Part shown: positions 48,941 through 62,451 of the stretch, in pieces
Layout of the letters: each line of letters begins with the position of its first letter
Position numbering within the stretch: position 1 is the first letter of the stretch
Source: Sipunculus nudus
Taxonomy: Eukaryota; Annelida; Sipuncula; Golfingiida; Sipunculidae
NCBI GenBank assembly: GCA_026874595.1
Contig: CM049309.1
Location: 93,704,723 to 93,768,722, forward strand
DNA: 64,000 bases
Direction: 5' to 3'
Position numbers and translations under genes: made by a program
Notes under the pieces: generated by a model
The model's database searches: none
Seen by the model: the letters and a program-made list of their open reading frames with translations, nothing else
What the model was told of the DNA's origin: nothing

Positions 48941-49800
48941 ATGTAGGTTGTGCCACCTACCACAAATCCAGAAAGCTGTCCAAGTTGTATACACCTGCAA
49001 AATTTTAGGCAGAAAAGTCAAACCACTACATGTATATGAGCGATTTTTGCCCATGGCAGACAAACAGACAAACACTGTGCAAAAATCTTTGAAGGTAACC
49101 CCTCCAGGTTTGTGTATGATAAAGACCTATGTAAGATGTAAACACATGCACAATTTTGGCCCAATCGGTCAAATGGTTCCTGAGATATGAGCTTGGATGT
49201 GTCCAGCGTTAACTAGAATGTAGGTGGCGCCACCTGTCATAAAATCAAGAAAGCTGTCCACGATGAATAAACCTGCAAAATTTTAGGCAGTTATGTCGAA
49301 CCACTACAGAGAAATGAGTAATTTTAGGCCACGGCAGACTAACAGACAGACGCTGTGCAAACATTGTTACAGGTGGCGCCACCATTTTTTGTGTATGTTA
49401 CAGAGCTATCAAAGGGCTACATTTGTATAAATTTTATTTCCTGATCGGTCAAACGGTTCCCGAGATATAAGCTTGGATGTCATCAGCGTGAACATGAACG
49501 TAGGTGGCGCCACCTGTCATAAAATCAAGAAAGCTATCCTAGATGTATACACATGACGAATTTCAGGTGAATTAGTCAATTCACTGCAGAGATATGAGTG
49601 ATTTTAACCCAAGGCAGATGAACAGATGGACACTGTGCAAACATGGTTACAGGTGGCGCCACCATTTATTGTGTATGTTATAAAGCAATCCAAGGGCTAC
49701 ATTTGTATCAATTTTATTTCCTGATCGGTCAAACGGTTCCCGAGATATGAGGGTTTATGAGTGGAAACAGACCCACAAATGGACACTGGATAGAGAGGAA
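48941..49800. repeat. Satellite S1, about 280-bp period, 3 copies
   Basis: Copies begin gtaggtggcgccacctgtca at 49220 and 49500, with a diverged first copy at about 48941. Copies 2 and 3 have the palindrome GGTGGCGCCACC both at the start and near the middle (49372, 49652); in copy 1 both sites are degenerate. Internal landmarks are aagctgtcca, 'aatttcagg' and 'atcggtcaaacggttcc.gagat'. 49801-49984 is a spacer with a cgccgccgcggcggagg hairpin. Confidence 0.85.
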
Positions 49801-49984
49801 AGGTCAGAGGTCAATGCAAATTGGTTAGGCACCAGTTCACATGTGACCCGATAATAGGTGTAAGTTTGGGAAAAATCGGTCCATTAGTCTCCGAGGAGCT
49901 CTCTGGAAACGAACGCCGCCGCGGCGGAGGAACTCGGTCAAAAACATAGTATCCGCAAAACTTCATTTTGGCGGATACAAAAAT

Positions 49985-52024
49985 ACAGGTGGCTCTACCA
50001 GTCTGCAGAAACTAATAAAAACACTTAATGGTCAATATCCATGCAAAAAATCATGGTGATCTCTGCATTAGTTGTTCAGATACTTCAGTTTTTGTATCAA
50101 ATTGTCCATTATTCTGAGGGATACTTCGGAGTCCTATAGCTTGAAGGATATGGGTAACAGAGACCTAATTTCAAGTTTCCACAGGCACCTTTCATGGGCC
50201 TCCTTGCATGACAAGAATGAAGATTCTAGGTCAAGTTGTTGCGATTTGTACCCTGTTGACAGATCACCAAATAAAAAAATTCGTAAATATTTGAAAAAAA
50301 ATAGAGGTGGCACACCCAGTCTGCAGAAACTGATGGAACAGCTCATGATCAATATGTATGCCGAAAATCATGACCATCAGTGTTGTAGTTATTGAAATAC
50401 TGCAGTTATTGTATCAAATTTTCCATTATTCTGGGGGGGGGGGGGGGGGGGGTATTTTGGACCCATACAGCTTAAAGAATATGGGTAACAGAGACCTTAT
50501 TTCAAGTTTCCATGGAGACTTTTCATGGGTCTCCCTGTGTGTCAAGAATGAAGATTCTTGGTCCAGTTTTTATGATTTGTGCCCTGTTAACAGATGTTCA
50601 TTTCTTTAAAGGTCTCAAAAATACAGAAAAATTTCGTAAAAAAAACCGAACAAATACAGGTGGTGCCACCAGTCTGCAGAAACTTATGAAACACTCCATG
50701 ATCAATATCCATGCAAACAATTATGGTTATCTCTGCATTAGTTGTTCAGATACTTTAGCTTTTGTATCAAATTTTCCATTATTCTGAGCTGTACTTTGGA
50801 GTGCCATAGCTCAAAGGATATGGGTAACAGAGACCAAATTTCAGGTTTCCATGGAGACTTATCATGGGTCTCCCTGTGTGTCAAGAACGAAGATTCTAGG
50901 TCCAGTCGTTACGATTTGTACCCTGTTGACAGATAACTACATCCTTAAAGGTCTCAAAAATGGAGAAAACTATTCGTGAACATTGAAAAATACAGGTGGT
51001 GCCACCAGTCTGCACAAACTGATGAAACATCTCATGATCAATATGTATGTCGAAAATCATGACCATCAGTGATGTAGTTAATGAGATATTGAAGTTTTTG
51101 TATGAAATTTTTGACTATTCTGGGGGGTAATTTTGGGCCCCATAGCTCGAAGGATATGGGTAACAGAGACCTAATTTCTGGTTTCCATGGAGACTTTTCA
51201 TAGGTCTCTCAGTGTGTCGAAAATGAAGATTCTAGGTCCAGTCGTTACGATTTGTGCCACGCTAACAGATGACAGCATCCTCAAAGGTCTCAAAAATAGA
51301 GGAAAAAATCGTAAAAAATCAAACAGTACAGGTGGCGCCACCAGTCTGCAGGAACTGATCGAACATCTCATGATCAATATGTATGCCAAAAATGAAGACC
51401 ATCAGTGATGTAGTTATTGAGATATTGAAGTTTTTGTATGAAATTTTTTACTATTCTGGGGGGTACTTTGGGGCCCCATAGCTCAAAGGATATGGGTAAC
51501 AGAGACCTAATTTCTGGTTTCCAAGGAGATTTTTCATGGACCTCTCAGTGTGTCAAGAATTAAGATTCTAAGTCCAGTCTTTATGATTTGTGCCTTGTTA
51601 ACAGATGTTCACATTTTTAAAGGTCTCAAAAATAGAGAAAAAAATTCGTAAAAAATCGAAAAATACAGGTGGCGCCACCAGTCTGCAGGAAGTGATGTAA
51701 CATCTCATGATCAATATGTATGCCAAAAATCATGACCATCAGTCAAGTAGTTAATGAGATATTGAAGTTTTTGTATGAAATTTTTGACTTTTCTGGGGGG
51801 TACTTTGGGGCCACATAGCTCGAAGGATATGGGTAACAGAGACCTAATTTCTGGTTTCCAAGGAGATTTTTTATGGACCTCTCAGAATCCCAAGTTACAA
51901 GGTTCTAGGTCCAGCGGTTACGATTTGTGCCTGGTTAACGGACGGACAGACGGACAGACGGACAGACGGACGACGGACAAAGAGTGATCGCTATAGCTCA
52001 GATGACTTTCAGTCAGCTGAGCTA
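49985..52024. repeat. Satellite S2, about 337-bp period, about 6 copies, with terminal module
   Basis: The GGTGGC(G)CCACC-like site recurs at about 49989, 50313, 50660, 50995, 51332 and 51670. The last three intervals are 336-338 bp. Each unit also contains 'gatatgggtaacagagacc', 'ggagacttttcatggg' and 'aggtccag.cgttacgattt'. The array ends in (gacggaca)n and a hairpin, then ctaaaaat. A pure G run (50433-50452) lies in one unit. The 60-107-codon frames across the array are repeat translations. Confidence 0.9.
51994..52024. repeat. Terminal hairpin of satellite S2
   Basis: tagctca (51994-52000) pairs with tgagcta (52018-52024), with gatgac/gtcag pairing inside. It follows (gacggac)n directly and precedes aaaat. 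I associate this end module from memory with dispersed repeats of bivalves. It resembles, but does not strictly meet, a Helitron 3' end (hairpin plus CTRR). Confidence 0.6.
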
Positions 52025-52029
52025 AAAAT

Positions 52030-53885
52030 CAATCACGTGGCTCACTGAAATCCCTCCCGAGAAATATACAGGCACATACACTGTGCAAGAGTCATTATAG
52101 GTGGCGCCACCGGTCTTGTGAACGAGAAAGCCATAAAAGATGCATGGACAGTTCAAAATATCAAGCGAATATATCAAATTTCTCCTGACCAGGCCTATGT
52201 GAGGAAGGAAGTTGCTCCAAATGAACCGGAACGAATTGCTCTCTGCAGCTACTGCACTGAGAGAACTCTTCAAACGCAACTGGCTGCATGAGTGAACTCT
52301 TGACCTGTACCTGGCTGCACTGAATGAACTCTTGACCTGTTGCATAATCTGACATGCTGGTAGTCTGCTAAAGATATAAACAGACCCAGACTTACATTTG
52401 GCTTGTTGCCAAATCTCAAATTGTTGGCAGTCAGCCAGGCTATTCATAGATACACAGATTTGGCCTCTTGGTAAATCTGTGTACACATACTAAAAGATTT
52501 GGATGAAATGCTTTTATTTTAGCTGATGTATCAAAAGATTTAAAAAAATAAAAATGTTCAGCATTATAAAAGACGCAGTCCTTTCATTCCTAAAGGTCTA
52601 ATAATTGTGCCAAAAATAATTTAAGTAAACTTGAACAAACGTCACCTAAGAATCATATTTCTTTTTGCAATGTTACATAAATTGAAACAACAGTTTTGCA
52701 GAAGAAGACTATTGCAGCCCGCAGCCCTCAATTTGAAATAGGCTTACTAATGGCCTCAAGGCCAACTTAAGCTTCTTATGACTATACCAAAAATCAATAA
52801 ATAAAACCTATTCTTATAAAATTAAAAAAAATATTCTAGAAATTCTTGTGAAAAATTAAACCATTCAGCTTGAAAGTTTCATCATAAAACATTTTTAAGC
52901 TGAAAGAGATAAAATTAAAAGGTTTCTGACCCCTACAAAACAGGTCGTTGTAGGTGGCTTCACAAAAACTGAAATTTGAATATATGAGTCACGTGACCAA
53001 CATTTGCATAAACTTTGGTGATCCTAGCTCTTTTGTTTCAGAGATTGTTATGTTTATATGCTTAGTTACTTGCCAAATGACTAATTTCAAATTCCTGTAA
53101 CACGGCGTAAATTCATCAAACAAAAACCATTTGAACAAATTTGAGAGCTGGTCTCTGGGATCATTTCTGTGAAATATCGAACAATTTGGCTGAATGATTT
53201 CAGAGAAAAAGACATCCATAGGTTATCAGACTTTTACCCTGTAAAATGTAGTTGAAGCAGGTGACGCCACAAAAAGCTCAATTCCACAACATTTGACATG
53301 TAACTGACTATTGCATAAAAACTTGGGATGCTAGCTTCTGCTATTCCTGAGAAATTATGTGTTGATGTACTGATGACTGAAGACCCCCTTACAATAAAGG
53401 TCGATGCAGGTGGCGCCACCAATACCTAAATTTCAGATATGCCTCATGTGACCAATATTTGCATAAATTTGGTGATGATAGCTCCAGCCGTATCTGATAT
53501 TGTAATTTTTGTATGCTTTATTGGCCAAATGACCAAGTTCATCTCCCCATAACTCAGCCAAAAATCACCGAACTGAAGCCAGTTGGACAAACGTAAGAAA
53601 GATTGTTTCTGGGAATATTTCTGTGAAATACTGAACACTTAGGCTGGACGGTTTCAGGGTAGAAGTTTTTTAACCTTTACCTTATAAATTCTAAGTAAAT
53701 GCAGATAGCCAAATAAATAAACAAAATCCGATAAAGATTTTCTATATGAATGAATTTTTACATTAATTTTGGTGATGCTAGCTCCTGCCGTTTTTGAGAT
53801 AGCATGGGTTAACGTATAAGGACGATGGCCGACGGCGGACGGATGACGCTGCGCCATTGCATAAGCTGACAGGTTCGCTAAAAAT
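52030..53885. repeat. Composite repeat M1
   Basis: First of three related 1.9-2.3-kb composites. Order: GGTGGCGCCACC site (about 52101), 'ctggctgcactgaatgaact' section (52310-52330), 'ttggcagtc.gcca' section, 'accatttgaacaaa' sub-repeats, second palindrome (about 53409), then gttaacgt, gacggcggacggatgac, gcataagctgacaggttcgc and taaaaat. No coding content; the 154-codon minus frame at 52022-52486 is not kept open in M2 or M3. Confidence 0.85.
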
Positions 53886-56297
53886 GTTTTTCCAGTATTC
53901 TTCAATTGAAGTTTTTTTCGTTGCTCCTCTGTGAACAAACTTTACATGTGCGATTCAAGTGTGTTTTTTTTCCTCAAAAAACACAACCAATGTTTTTATG
54001 TAACCTCCTTGCTTTATAGTTGACACCAATTGATTTTACTCTATTGTTATGTTAGCAATAATGCAGATCTTGGGAACATAAGTACCAGGGAACTTAAGTA
54101 CCAGCTAGCATATACCTGATCCCTATTAAATAAATAAAAATAATGAATTTTTACCCGTTGAATCATTATTTTCATCAGGTATCATTTTTGTAAAATCTAT
54201 ATTATAGTTGACGATGGTCACACACAAATTTTGTCACGCATGTCCTTAGTGACCACACCTCGGATATGAACGTTGATGGTCTTTAACTGTCACGAATGAT
54301 ACAAAGTGTGTCCTTAGGGGGTTAGTTCCAACATTTTCTCCTTACTTCTGAGATATTAACTTTATTTTTTTTCTAGGGGCGATTGCAGCGTCACCTGACG
54401 GGTACTTCAAGTGTGTATCAAGGCAATGTGTTACTCTAAATCAGGGCTTCAGGCCCTCTCACAGAGTCCGACATCACAAAATGTTCAGTTCTTACATAAC
54501 AGTTGTTGTTATCTATAGATATTAAAATAGGTAAGCCAATCGTTATAAAATGATAGCCCCGTATACCGTATTTGTTATGAAACTAAACATGAACGGGTAG
54601 GATAAGTAAGTTTATGTAATAAGATATGTATTAATTCATGACCCCAAATAATGTGATTAAAACATTCCGCGCGTGGGCACGGCCAAGTCCTAGAATCATC
54701 CCAAATCCCCCCCCCCCCCCACCTCGCCCTCTTAAGAAAAGTGAAGAACTCAAGTAAGTTTTGCCAATGTAATGTTATCTACACAAATCCTGGTGGTAGC
54801 GCTCTGCCATCAGGCACCTAGACGTACAATGTTTCAGTGCTTCCAATAGTGTAGAACCGAAATTAAGCTTTGAAATCAAGAAAGGTGTGTGCACACAACT
54901 GAATATAAGAACAAATGTGTTTTCTTTTTGCGCCGATTCAATTGTATATTAGAAATATTTTTAATCGATTTATATCGATATATTTATATTCGATTGAAAA
55001 TAATAGCCCAGGGAACCATTTATGCGTTTTTCGGCGTTTTGTTAATTATAACATTTAACACAGAATACCTGTTACCAGTTTAAAGTAACGAGGTAAGGAA
55101 CATTCATAACATACCTAACTGCAGATTGGACATTTGATAAAAAATACTTCAACAAAGAAAACAAAATCTGAATATATTTGATGTTGAGATAACATACTTA
55201 ATTTCAAGTTATAAATCAGGGCTCAAATCATCGTCCCATCAATTAATTATTAGTTATAAAACCCCTGAAAGTACATAATTCTTTGCAAATTACCGCTTAA
55301 CAGTTTACAAATTCAAAGGCGATGTTCTTTTACCCACATAAGGCGTGTGCTTGAGCTAAAATTGACAATTTGACACGTGTAAGTTTCCGTGTCAAAGCTA
55401 GATTTTGGTCACCAGCTCGTGCACCTGGACCTTAATTGCCTGGAGCTGTACATTTCATGTTATTAATCCATTCACGGTCCTAGATGTGGATATCAGTTGG
55501 GATATTCTTGTTAACGCACACAGAGCTCCATGCTCCATCCCAGAGGTAGCCGCTAAATAAGTTCACCACAGGCAAATATAATATTAAATTCACAAGCTTA
55601 AACATTTCATTCTATTACAATTTACACTAAATATGAAAAGCTCATTTTTTAGTATAAATTAAATTTCATTATTTGTTCTTCTTAACCATATCAGAAAAAC
55701 ACTTTTAGTCAAGGTGTGTTTTTTTTCAAATAAAATGTTTCCAACGCTTTTTTTTATCCTAAAACCCGTTATATCTCGGAAAGTAAATGTTAAATATGCT
55801 TCTAAGCTATTTGATTATGCTTATCTCAGTATGAATTTAAAAACCGTCCCATAGGAATATTTCTTTAGTTTATGGTTTTAAATGTTACTAAAATGTTACA
55901 GCTGAATATATCAATGTGTAATTTTCAATAAATATCGGTTTTAAATATGTTAACCTAATATCATGAAAAATCCGAAAGTTGGTTACAAGATAACATTAAT
56001 ATAAAGAATACAAAAGGCTTTGTAATAAAACGTTTAGTAGTTACCAAGAAATTATCATGAAAAGCTGGTGAAATTGTTGAAATATTGTTTAAAAAAATCG
56101 AGGGAAAAATAGACTGAACTACCATGACACGTGTTCACATTTTTGTTTAAAGCTTTCGATTAGGTTTAACTTAAAATACGTTGCTTAAGACTGGAGTTAA
56201 TGGAAAGATGTTGCAGACAGCTTATTCCATACATTAAACATTAGTTTCTAGTGTTATAATAAATGATGCATGGATTTACCGATTTTTTCTTGCAATA
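53886..56297. other. Unassigned DNA
   Basis: AT-rich with a poly-C run at about 54708-54720. No gene, LINE motif or satellite unit recognised. Confidence 0.5.
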
Positions 56298-56545
56298 TAG
56301 GTATCTGGCGTGGTGGTAAAAGAAATCCATTGCTTATGAATGATTAAGATGATATTATACAGGGCTGTCAGGAGCCAACTCTGAAAAAAATCTCTGACCT
56401 TATCCTGCCTTTCAGTTAGTTTTCCAGGATAAACTAAAATCTAATTTCATATTTCGTTCTTAAAAACATAATTTTAGAGCCAACTCCTACCATAAACTTT
56501 CCAAAAATATGAAAATACAAATATCATACATCAGATCTTGTTTTT
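56298..56545. repeat. Dispersed repeat R1, diverged copy
   Basis: Matches 4041-4290 across its length with several substitutions and small indels. It shows that R1 is an interspersed family independent of the D blocks. 56546-57100 has nothing recognised. Confidence 0.75.
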
Positions 56546-57100
56546 TTTATAAATGTGGATATATGCTTTTTTAATAAAGCAACGAATTAATTACAAGGAA
56601 AGGAAACTTCAAAGTTCTGCCAAAAATTCTGTAAGGAGTGGTGAATGCTATGAAAATCTTACTCAGCTGAACACTACAGGGGAATAGGGAGGCTTATTAA
56701 AACCAATTTCTGGTAACTGGGGTCAAGTGGATTTGAAATGCTTTTTTATGTATACTAAAGTTTCAAATGTACTCCTAAAATACTGAATACATGTATTATA
56801 TGCTCACCAAATTCCAGCTTGCTACATGGAAATATTTATGAATGATGTTAACCAGAAATTGTGCTTCATAAAGGATACTGATGCAAATGATTAAATGACA
56901 CATGGTCGTCATGAAATCATTACATACAAAGTATGAACTTGATATCTAGAATTGTTTACGAGTAACAGCCATGCGTACATTTTTAATACTGAAAATGATA
57001 CTTGCAAAAAAAGTTATACAGGTCTACACACTTAAAGGTATTTTGGACAGATTAATGCACTTGCATTTATCACGTGTGTAATTTATCACTATAACAAAGT

Positions 57101-57190
57101 TTGCCTTCCTCTATTGGTCGGTGAGCCATATGTGAAAGATGGAAGGTCTCGGTCAAACAGGTTAGGTTTAAATGTGTCCACAATTTTAAA
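57101..57190. repeat. Fragment of the 'tgacctttgacc'-type repeat
   Basis: Shares 'tattggtcggtgagccatat' and 'ggtcaaacaggttaggttta' with 4905-5095. Confidence 0.55.
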
Positions 57191-57339
57191 AAAAACAAGG
57201 CCTACAGGCCTAATGCGAATGGATATACACCAGGTATAACGCTTCAATGCTGAACCACTACTTTTCATATATATGAACAATGCAAGTACTAAACATTTTG
57301 AACAAGAAACAATACACAAACATCACTGCTGAAATTCTG

Positions 57340-59608
57340 GCATGGGTGCACACAACACAAAAATTATTGTAGGTGGCACCACCAGTCTTGTATACGACAA
57401 AGCTATTTGACATGTATAAATATGCCCAATTTCAGGCTGATATATCAAATTCTTCCGTAGAATTAAGCAGGCACATACACTTTGCAAAAGTCATTGTAGA
57501 TGGCAACACCTGTCTCGTGAACGAGAAAGCCATTGAAGACACATAGACAGGTCAGAATATCAGCCCAATACATCAAACTTACCTTGAGTCTGATGCACGG
57601 GGCTGACCAGGCTTAGGTGAGAAAGGCTGTTGCCCCGAGTGTACTGTGACAAATTACTGGCTCAGGCTACTGCACTGAGTGAACTCTTGACCTGCACCTG
57701 GCTAGACTGAGTGAACTTTGGACCTGTACCTGGCTGCACTGAATGAACATGAGGTGATCACATGATACTCATGAGGTGATCACATGCTGCCCATGAGGTG
57801 ATCATATGCCTTGTGCTTGGCTGCACTGATTGAACTCTTGACCTAAATCTGGCTGCACTGAATGAACTCTTGATCTGTTGCCAAATCTGAAACAGTTGGC
57901 AGTTTCTCAACCTATTCAAGAAACATACACAATCTTGGCCTGTTATGTAACTCTGCTAAAATTTATCCAACACAAACCATTTAAACAAACTTGAGAAGGC
58001 TCGCCTCTGGGATCATTTCTGTAAAATATTGAACAATTTGGCTGGACTCTTTACAAGAAGAAGAAGTTTTTTTCAGCTTTTCCCCTGTAAAATCTAAGTA
58101 AATGCAGATAGCAAAAATAAGCTGAATCCATCAACATTTGATATGTGACTGATAATTGCATAAAATTTGGAGATGGTAGCTCCTGCTATTCCTAAGAAAT
58201 TATGAATAGTGTACAGATGATATGTAATATCATAAATCTACATTTTTAAAAGCTTTTAAAAAACATTGTCAATATTTTCCATAGGTATTCTGAAATCTAA
58301 ATGTCTAGAGGCATGATGTAATGGATGCTGATAAACTGGTGCTAGGCTAGATGTATCTGCTTCACACAGCTAACATATATGGTAAAATGACTCAATTCAA
58401 TCTTTATAATTCAGCCAAAATTCATTTTTTGGAACCATAAAAGACAATTATTATAAGAAGGATTCAGGGAATTATTCTTGCAAAATATTAAACAAACTGG
58501 CCTCAGTATCATCAGTCGAAAAACGTTTTGTAGGTTTATAACTCATATGGGAAAATACAGCAAAATGGCAAAGTTCAGCTTCCCATAACTCAGCCAAAAA
58601 TCATTGAACCAAAACCATTTGAACAAACTTGAATTATCAACTTCTAAGGATAAATAATGTATGAGATTTAAGAATTTGGCTCAGTGGTTTTTGAGAAGAA
58701 GATTTTTGTAGCCACTCAGCTAACATGGGCTGTTATGGCATATGACTAAATTCAGCTTCCCATAACTTTGCCAAAAGTCACTGAACTGAGACCATTTGAA
58801 CAAACTTGAATTATCAACATCTAAGGATAATTAATGTGTGAGATTTAAGAATTTGGCCCAATGGTTTTTTAAGAGAAAGAAGATTTTTGTAGCCACTTAG
58901 CTAAAATGGGCTGTTATGGCATACGACTAAATTCAGCTTCCCATAACTTTGCCAAAAGTCACTGAACTGAGACCATTTGAACAAACTTCAGAAAGCACTA
59001 CCCTAGGATCATTTCTGTGCGATATTAAACAATTTGGCCATTTCGTTTCAGAGAAGAAGTTATTTGTAGCTGTCAGTATGATACAGGCACTGATGACCCC
59101 CGTACAAAAAAGGCCGATGCCGGTGGCGCCACCAATACCTCAATTTCAGATATGACTCATGTGACCAACTTTGGCATAAAATTTGGTGATGATAGCTCAA
59201 GCCATTTCTGAGATTGTAATTTTAGTATGCTTTTTTGGACAGATGACTAAGTTCAACATCCTGTAACTCGGCCAAAAATCACCGACCTTAAACCATTCGA
59301 ACAAACTTGAGAGAGATTGTTCCAGGAATCATTTCTGTAAAATATTGGACAATTTGGCTGAACAGATTCGGAGAAGAAGATTTTTTAAGCTTTTTTAGTT
59401 TTTTCCCTATAAAATCTAAGAAAATGCAGTTAGCCAAAAAATTAAGCAAAATCCGATAGAGTTTTTTTAGATGACTAATTTTATGCATAAGATTTCGTGA
59501 TGCTAATTCTTGCCGTTTTCAAGATAGAATGGGTTAACGTACAGACGACGGACGACGGACGCCGGACGACGCCACACCATCGCATAAGCTCACAGGTTCG
59601 CTAAAAAA
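57340..59608. repeat. Composite repeat M2
   Basis: Second composite. It starts a little further upstream than M1, with an extra site GGTGGCACCACC (about 57372), and repeats the 'gaactcttgacctg...ctggctgcact' section several times (57670-57880). It has an internal triplication of an about 180-bp block ('cccataactttgccaaaagt...accatttgaacaaactt', 58560-59000), the exact palindrome at about 59120 and the end gcataagctcacaggttcgc, then taaaaa. Confidence 0.85.
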
Positions 59609-59994
59609 CCTTTGATCTTGTGACCTGGTTCCTTTCTTATTGGCAGCCACATGTGAGAGTTGGAAGGTTTGGAATGAAGGAAAGTTTGGCTTTAAAAAAT
59701 TCACAATCTTTTTAAAGATGTGGATCTTGTGACCTTCACCTTTGACCTAATGAACCCAGAATCAAAAGGATTCTTACCTTCTTCGACAATTTATTTACTC
59801 CCGTTTGCAATTCTTTCTTTACCATCTGAGGATCATCCTCATCATACCTTTGACCAGCGGTGATGCGTGTCAGGGAGGACAGGTCATTAAGCTCCCCCCT
59901 GGGGTTAACAGATCTGATAGCAGGACCGCATCAAATGGGTGAAAATGGTTGAAATCAAATCGCTGTGCAAAGCTAGACTGAATAGAGTATAGCA
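59609..59994. repeat. 'tgacctttgacc'-type repeat and short spacer
   Basis: 59610-59790 contains 'gtgaccttcacctttgacct' and 'cagaatcaaaaggattctta', related to 4856-5195. The rest is unassigned. Confidence 0.6.
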
Positions 59995-61902
59995 TGATTG
60001 CACACACAAAAAATATTGTTTGTGGCGCCACCAGTCTTGTCAACGACAAAGCTATCCAAGATGAATACATATGCCCCATTTCAGGCTGATATATCAAACC
60101 CATCATGAGAATTAAGCAGAGACATACACTGTGCAAAAATTATTGGAGGTGGCGCTACCAGTGTTGTGAACGAGACAGCCATCAAAGATGACTGGACAGG
60201 TCAAAATATCAGGCCAATACTTCAAACTTCTCTTTAGTCATGTGCACTGGGCTCACCAGACTTATGCGAGGAAGGCAGTTGCCCCGAGTAAACAACAACG
60301 AATTGCTTTCTGCGTCTACTGCACTGAGTGAACTCTTGACTTGCACCTGGTTGCACAGAGTGAACTCTTGACCTGTACCTGGCTGCACTGAATGAACTCT
60401 TGACCTGTTGCATAATCTGACACAGTTGGCAGTCTGCCAAAGCTATAAATAGATCCAGACTAACCTTTGGCTTGTTGCCAAATCTGAAATAGTTGGCAGT
60501 CTGCCAAGCTATTTTATAGATACAGACACATTCTGGGCCTGTTGTAAAATCGCTTTACACATACTGAAAGACTTTGGCGACAATTTTTTTTTTCAAACTG
60601 AAATATTCATACGGTTTTCTTATAAAAGTTTTTAGAATAATAAAAGATGCAGTCCTTTCACTGTAAAGGGCCCAATAATTCTGCTAAGAATCATTTCCGT
60701 AAACTTGAACAAAGGCCTCCTAAGAATCATTTTTGAGAAATGTCACAGAAATTGAAACAACAGTTTTGCAGAAGAAGACTATTGCAGCCCTCATTTAGAA
60801 ACAGGCTGTCTAATGGCCACACGACCAACTTCAGCTATCTATGACTCTACCAAAAAAGTAATGAACACAATCTATTCTTATACACATAAAAGAACCCTAC
60901 CCTACGATAATTCTTGTGAAAAATAAACGATACAGCTTGACAGTTTCATCATTAAACATTTTTAAGTTGAAAGAGGCAAAATTACAAGGTTTCTAACCTT
61001 TAAAAAACAGGTCGATGTAGGTGGCGCCACAAAAACCGCAATTTCAAATATGAGTCATGTGACCAACATTTGCACATAACTGTAGGTTCTGAGATTGTTA
61101 TGTTAGTATGCTTACCTGGCCAAATGACTATGTCCAAATTCCTGTAAGTAGACCAAAATGCATCAAACCCAAACCCTCTGAACAAACTTGAGAAAGCTCA
61201 TCTCTGGGATTATTTCTGTGAAACATTAAACAACTTGGCTGAATGATTTCACAGACTGATTTTTAAGATTTTCAAACGTACTTTTTTAGTTTTTCCCCCG
61301 TGAAATGTAAGTTAATGCAGGTGGCGCCACATCCCACGACATTTGATATGTGACAGAGTTTTACATAAAATTTTGGGATGCTAGTTCCCGCCATTCCTGA
61401 GAAATTATGGGTTATTGTACTGATGACCGATGACCCTCGTACAAAATAAAGGTTGAAAATTTCAAATATGAGTCATGTGACCAACACCTATATAGAACTT
61501 GGTGATGATAGCTCGAGCCGTTCCTGATATTGTAATTTTGTATCCTTTTTTGGCCAACTGACAAAGTTCAGCTTCCTGTAACTCGGCCAAAATTCACTGA
61601 ACTGGAACCATTCGAACAAATCTGAGAAAGATCGTTTCAGGGATTATTTCCGTGAAATTTTGAAGGATTTGGCTGGACAGTTTCGAAGAAGGTTATTAAA
61701 AGATTTTTTTCCTTATAAAATCTAAGTAAATGAAGATAGCCAAAAAATAAGCAAAATCCGATAAAGTTTTTTAGATGATTGTTTTTTTTTTTTTTTTTTT
61801 TTTTGCATACAGTTTGGTGATGCTAGCTCCTGCCGTTTTCGAGATAGTATAGGTTAACGTACAGACGACGGACGACGCATAAGCTCACAGGTTCGCTAAA
61901 AA
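59995..61902. repeat. Composite repeat M3
   Basis: Third composite, collinear with M2 but without its 58-kb triplication. Palindrome-like sites lie at about 60024, 60150, 61020 and 61320, all with one or two changes. A long T run occupies 61783-61804. It ends gcataagctcacaggttcgc, then taaaaa, and directly abuts a LINE fragment. Confidence 0.85.
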
Positions 61903-62110
61903 GGAGTGGTCCTAGTATGGAACCCTGGGTGTTGCACATTACTGTGCATTTTAACGCCGATAAATTGTTACCACTCCTCACTAACTGGGTTCTAGCTATA
62001 GAACTAGCTAACAGGTCCTAAGCGCCATCGATTATTCCATACATACGAAGTTGAGCTCACAATATGTCATGATCAATGGTATCAAAACATTTTCTTATAT
62101 AAAAAAACAA
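61903..62110 (-). mobile_element. LINE reverse-transcriptase fragment, minus strand
   Basis: The minus strand reads 'FDTIDHDIL' (the first catalytic-aspartate region, about 62050-62080). Then come 'QLRMYGI' and 'RTQLVRSGNN' with stops between, and finally 'TQGSILGP' (about 61905-61930), equivalent to the PQGSILGP motif with one change. It lies between composite M3 and unassigned DNA. Fragment only. Confidence 0.75.
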
Positions 62111-62451
62111 GCACCAGAATACCAAGAAATGGTTTCTCAAATCATATTATTTCGATGAATCAGGTAAAAAACCAAACAAATGTAAAAGGCGTGTTTTAAG
62201 TTGTTTATGGGTATTAACGGATTACAAGATGTAGGGGAAGTAAAGCTGTTCCTATTAACTGATAAACAAAGATCACACGGTACTGAATCACATGATTGGT
62301 GGAGTAATGTTAAATGAAATGGCAGATAAAAACCATACGTCACATTTAAAATCAATGTTACAGCAAAAGGAAAATATTTATAGCAAATCATAAGTGAAAG
62401 ACACAGAAATAATTTGATTCAGAACATCTGCTTATCAGTCAGACCAGAAAT
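62111..62451. other. Unassigned DNA
   Basis: An 84-codon minus frame (62137-62391) is hydrophobic-rich because of AT composition. No recognisable gene. Confidence 0.4.

Noticed and set aside
51900-52030. Helitron terminus
   Set aside because: The hairpin directly abuts ctaa without the usual 10-12 base gap, and no 5' TC end or Rep/helicase coding sequence is visible. I keep only 'shared terminal module'.
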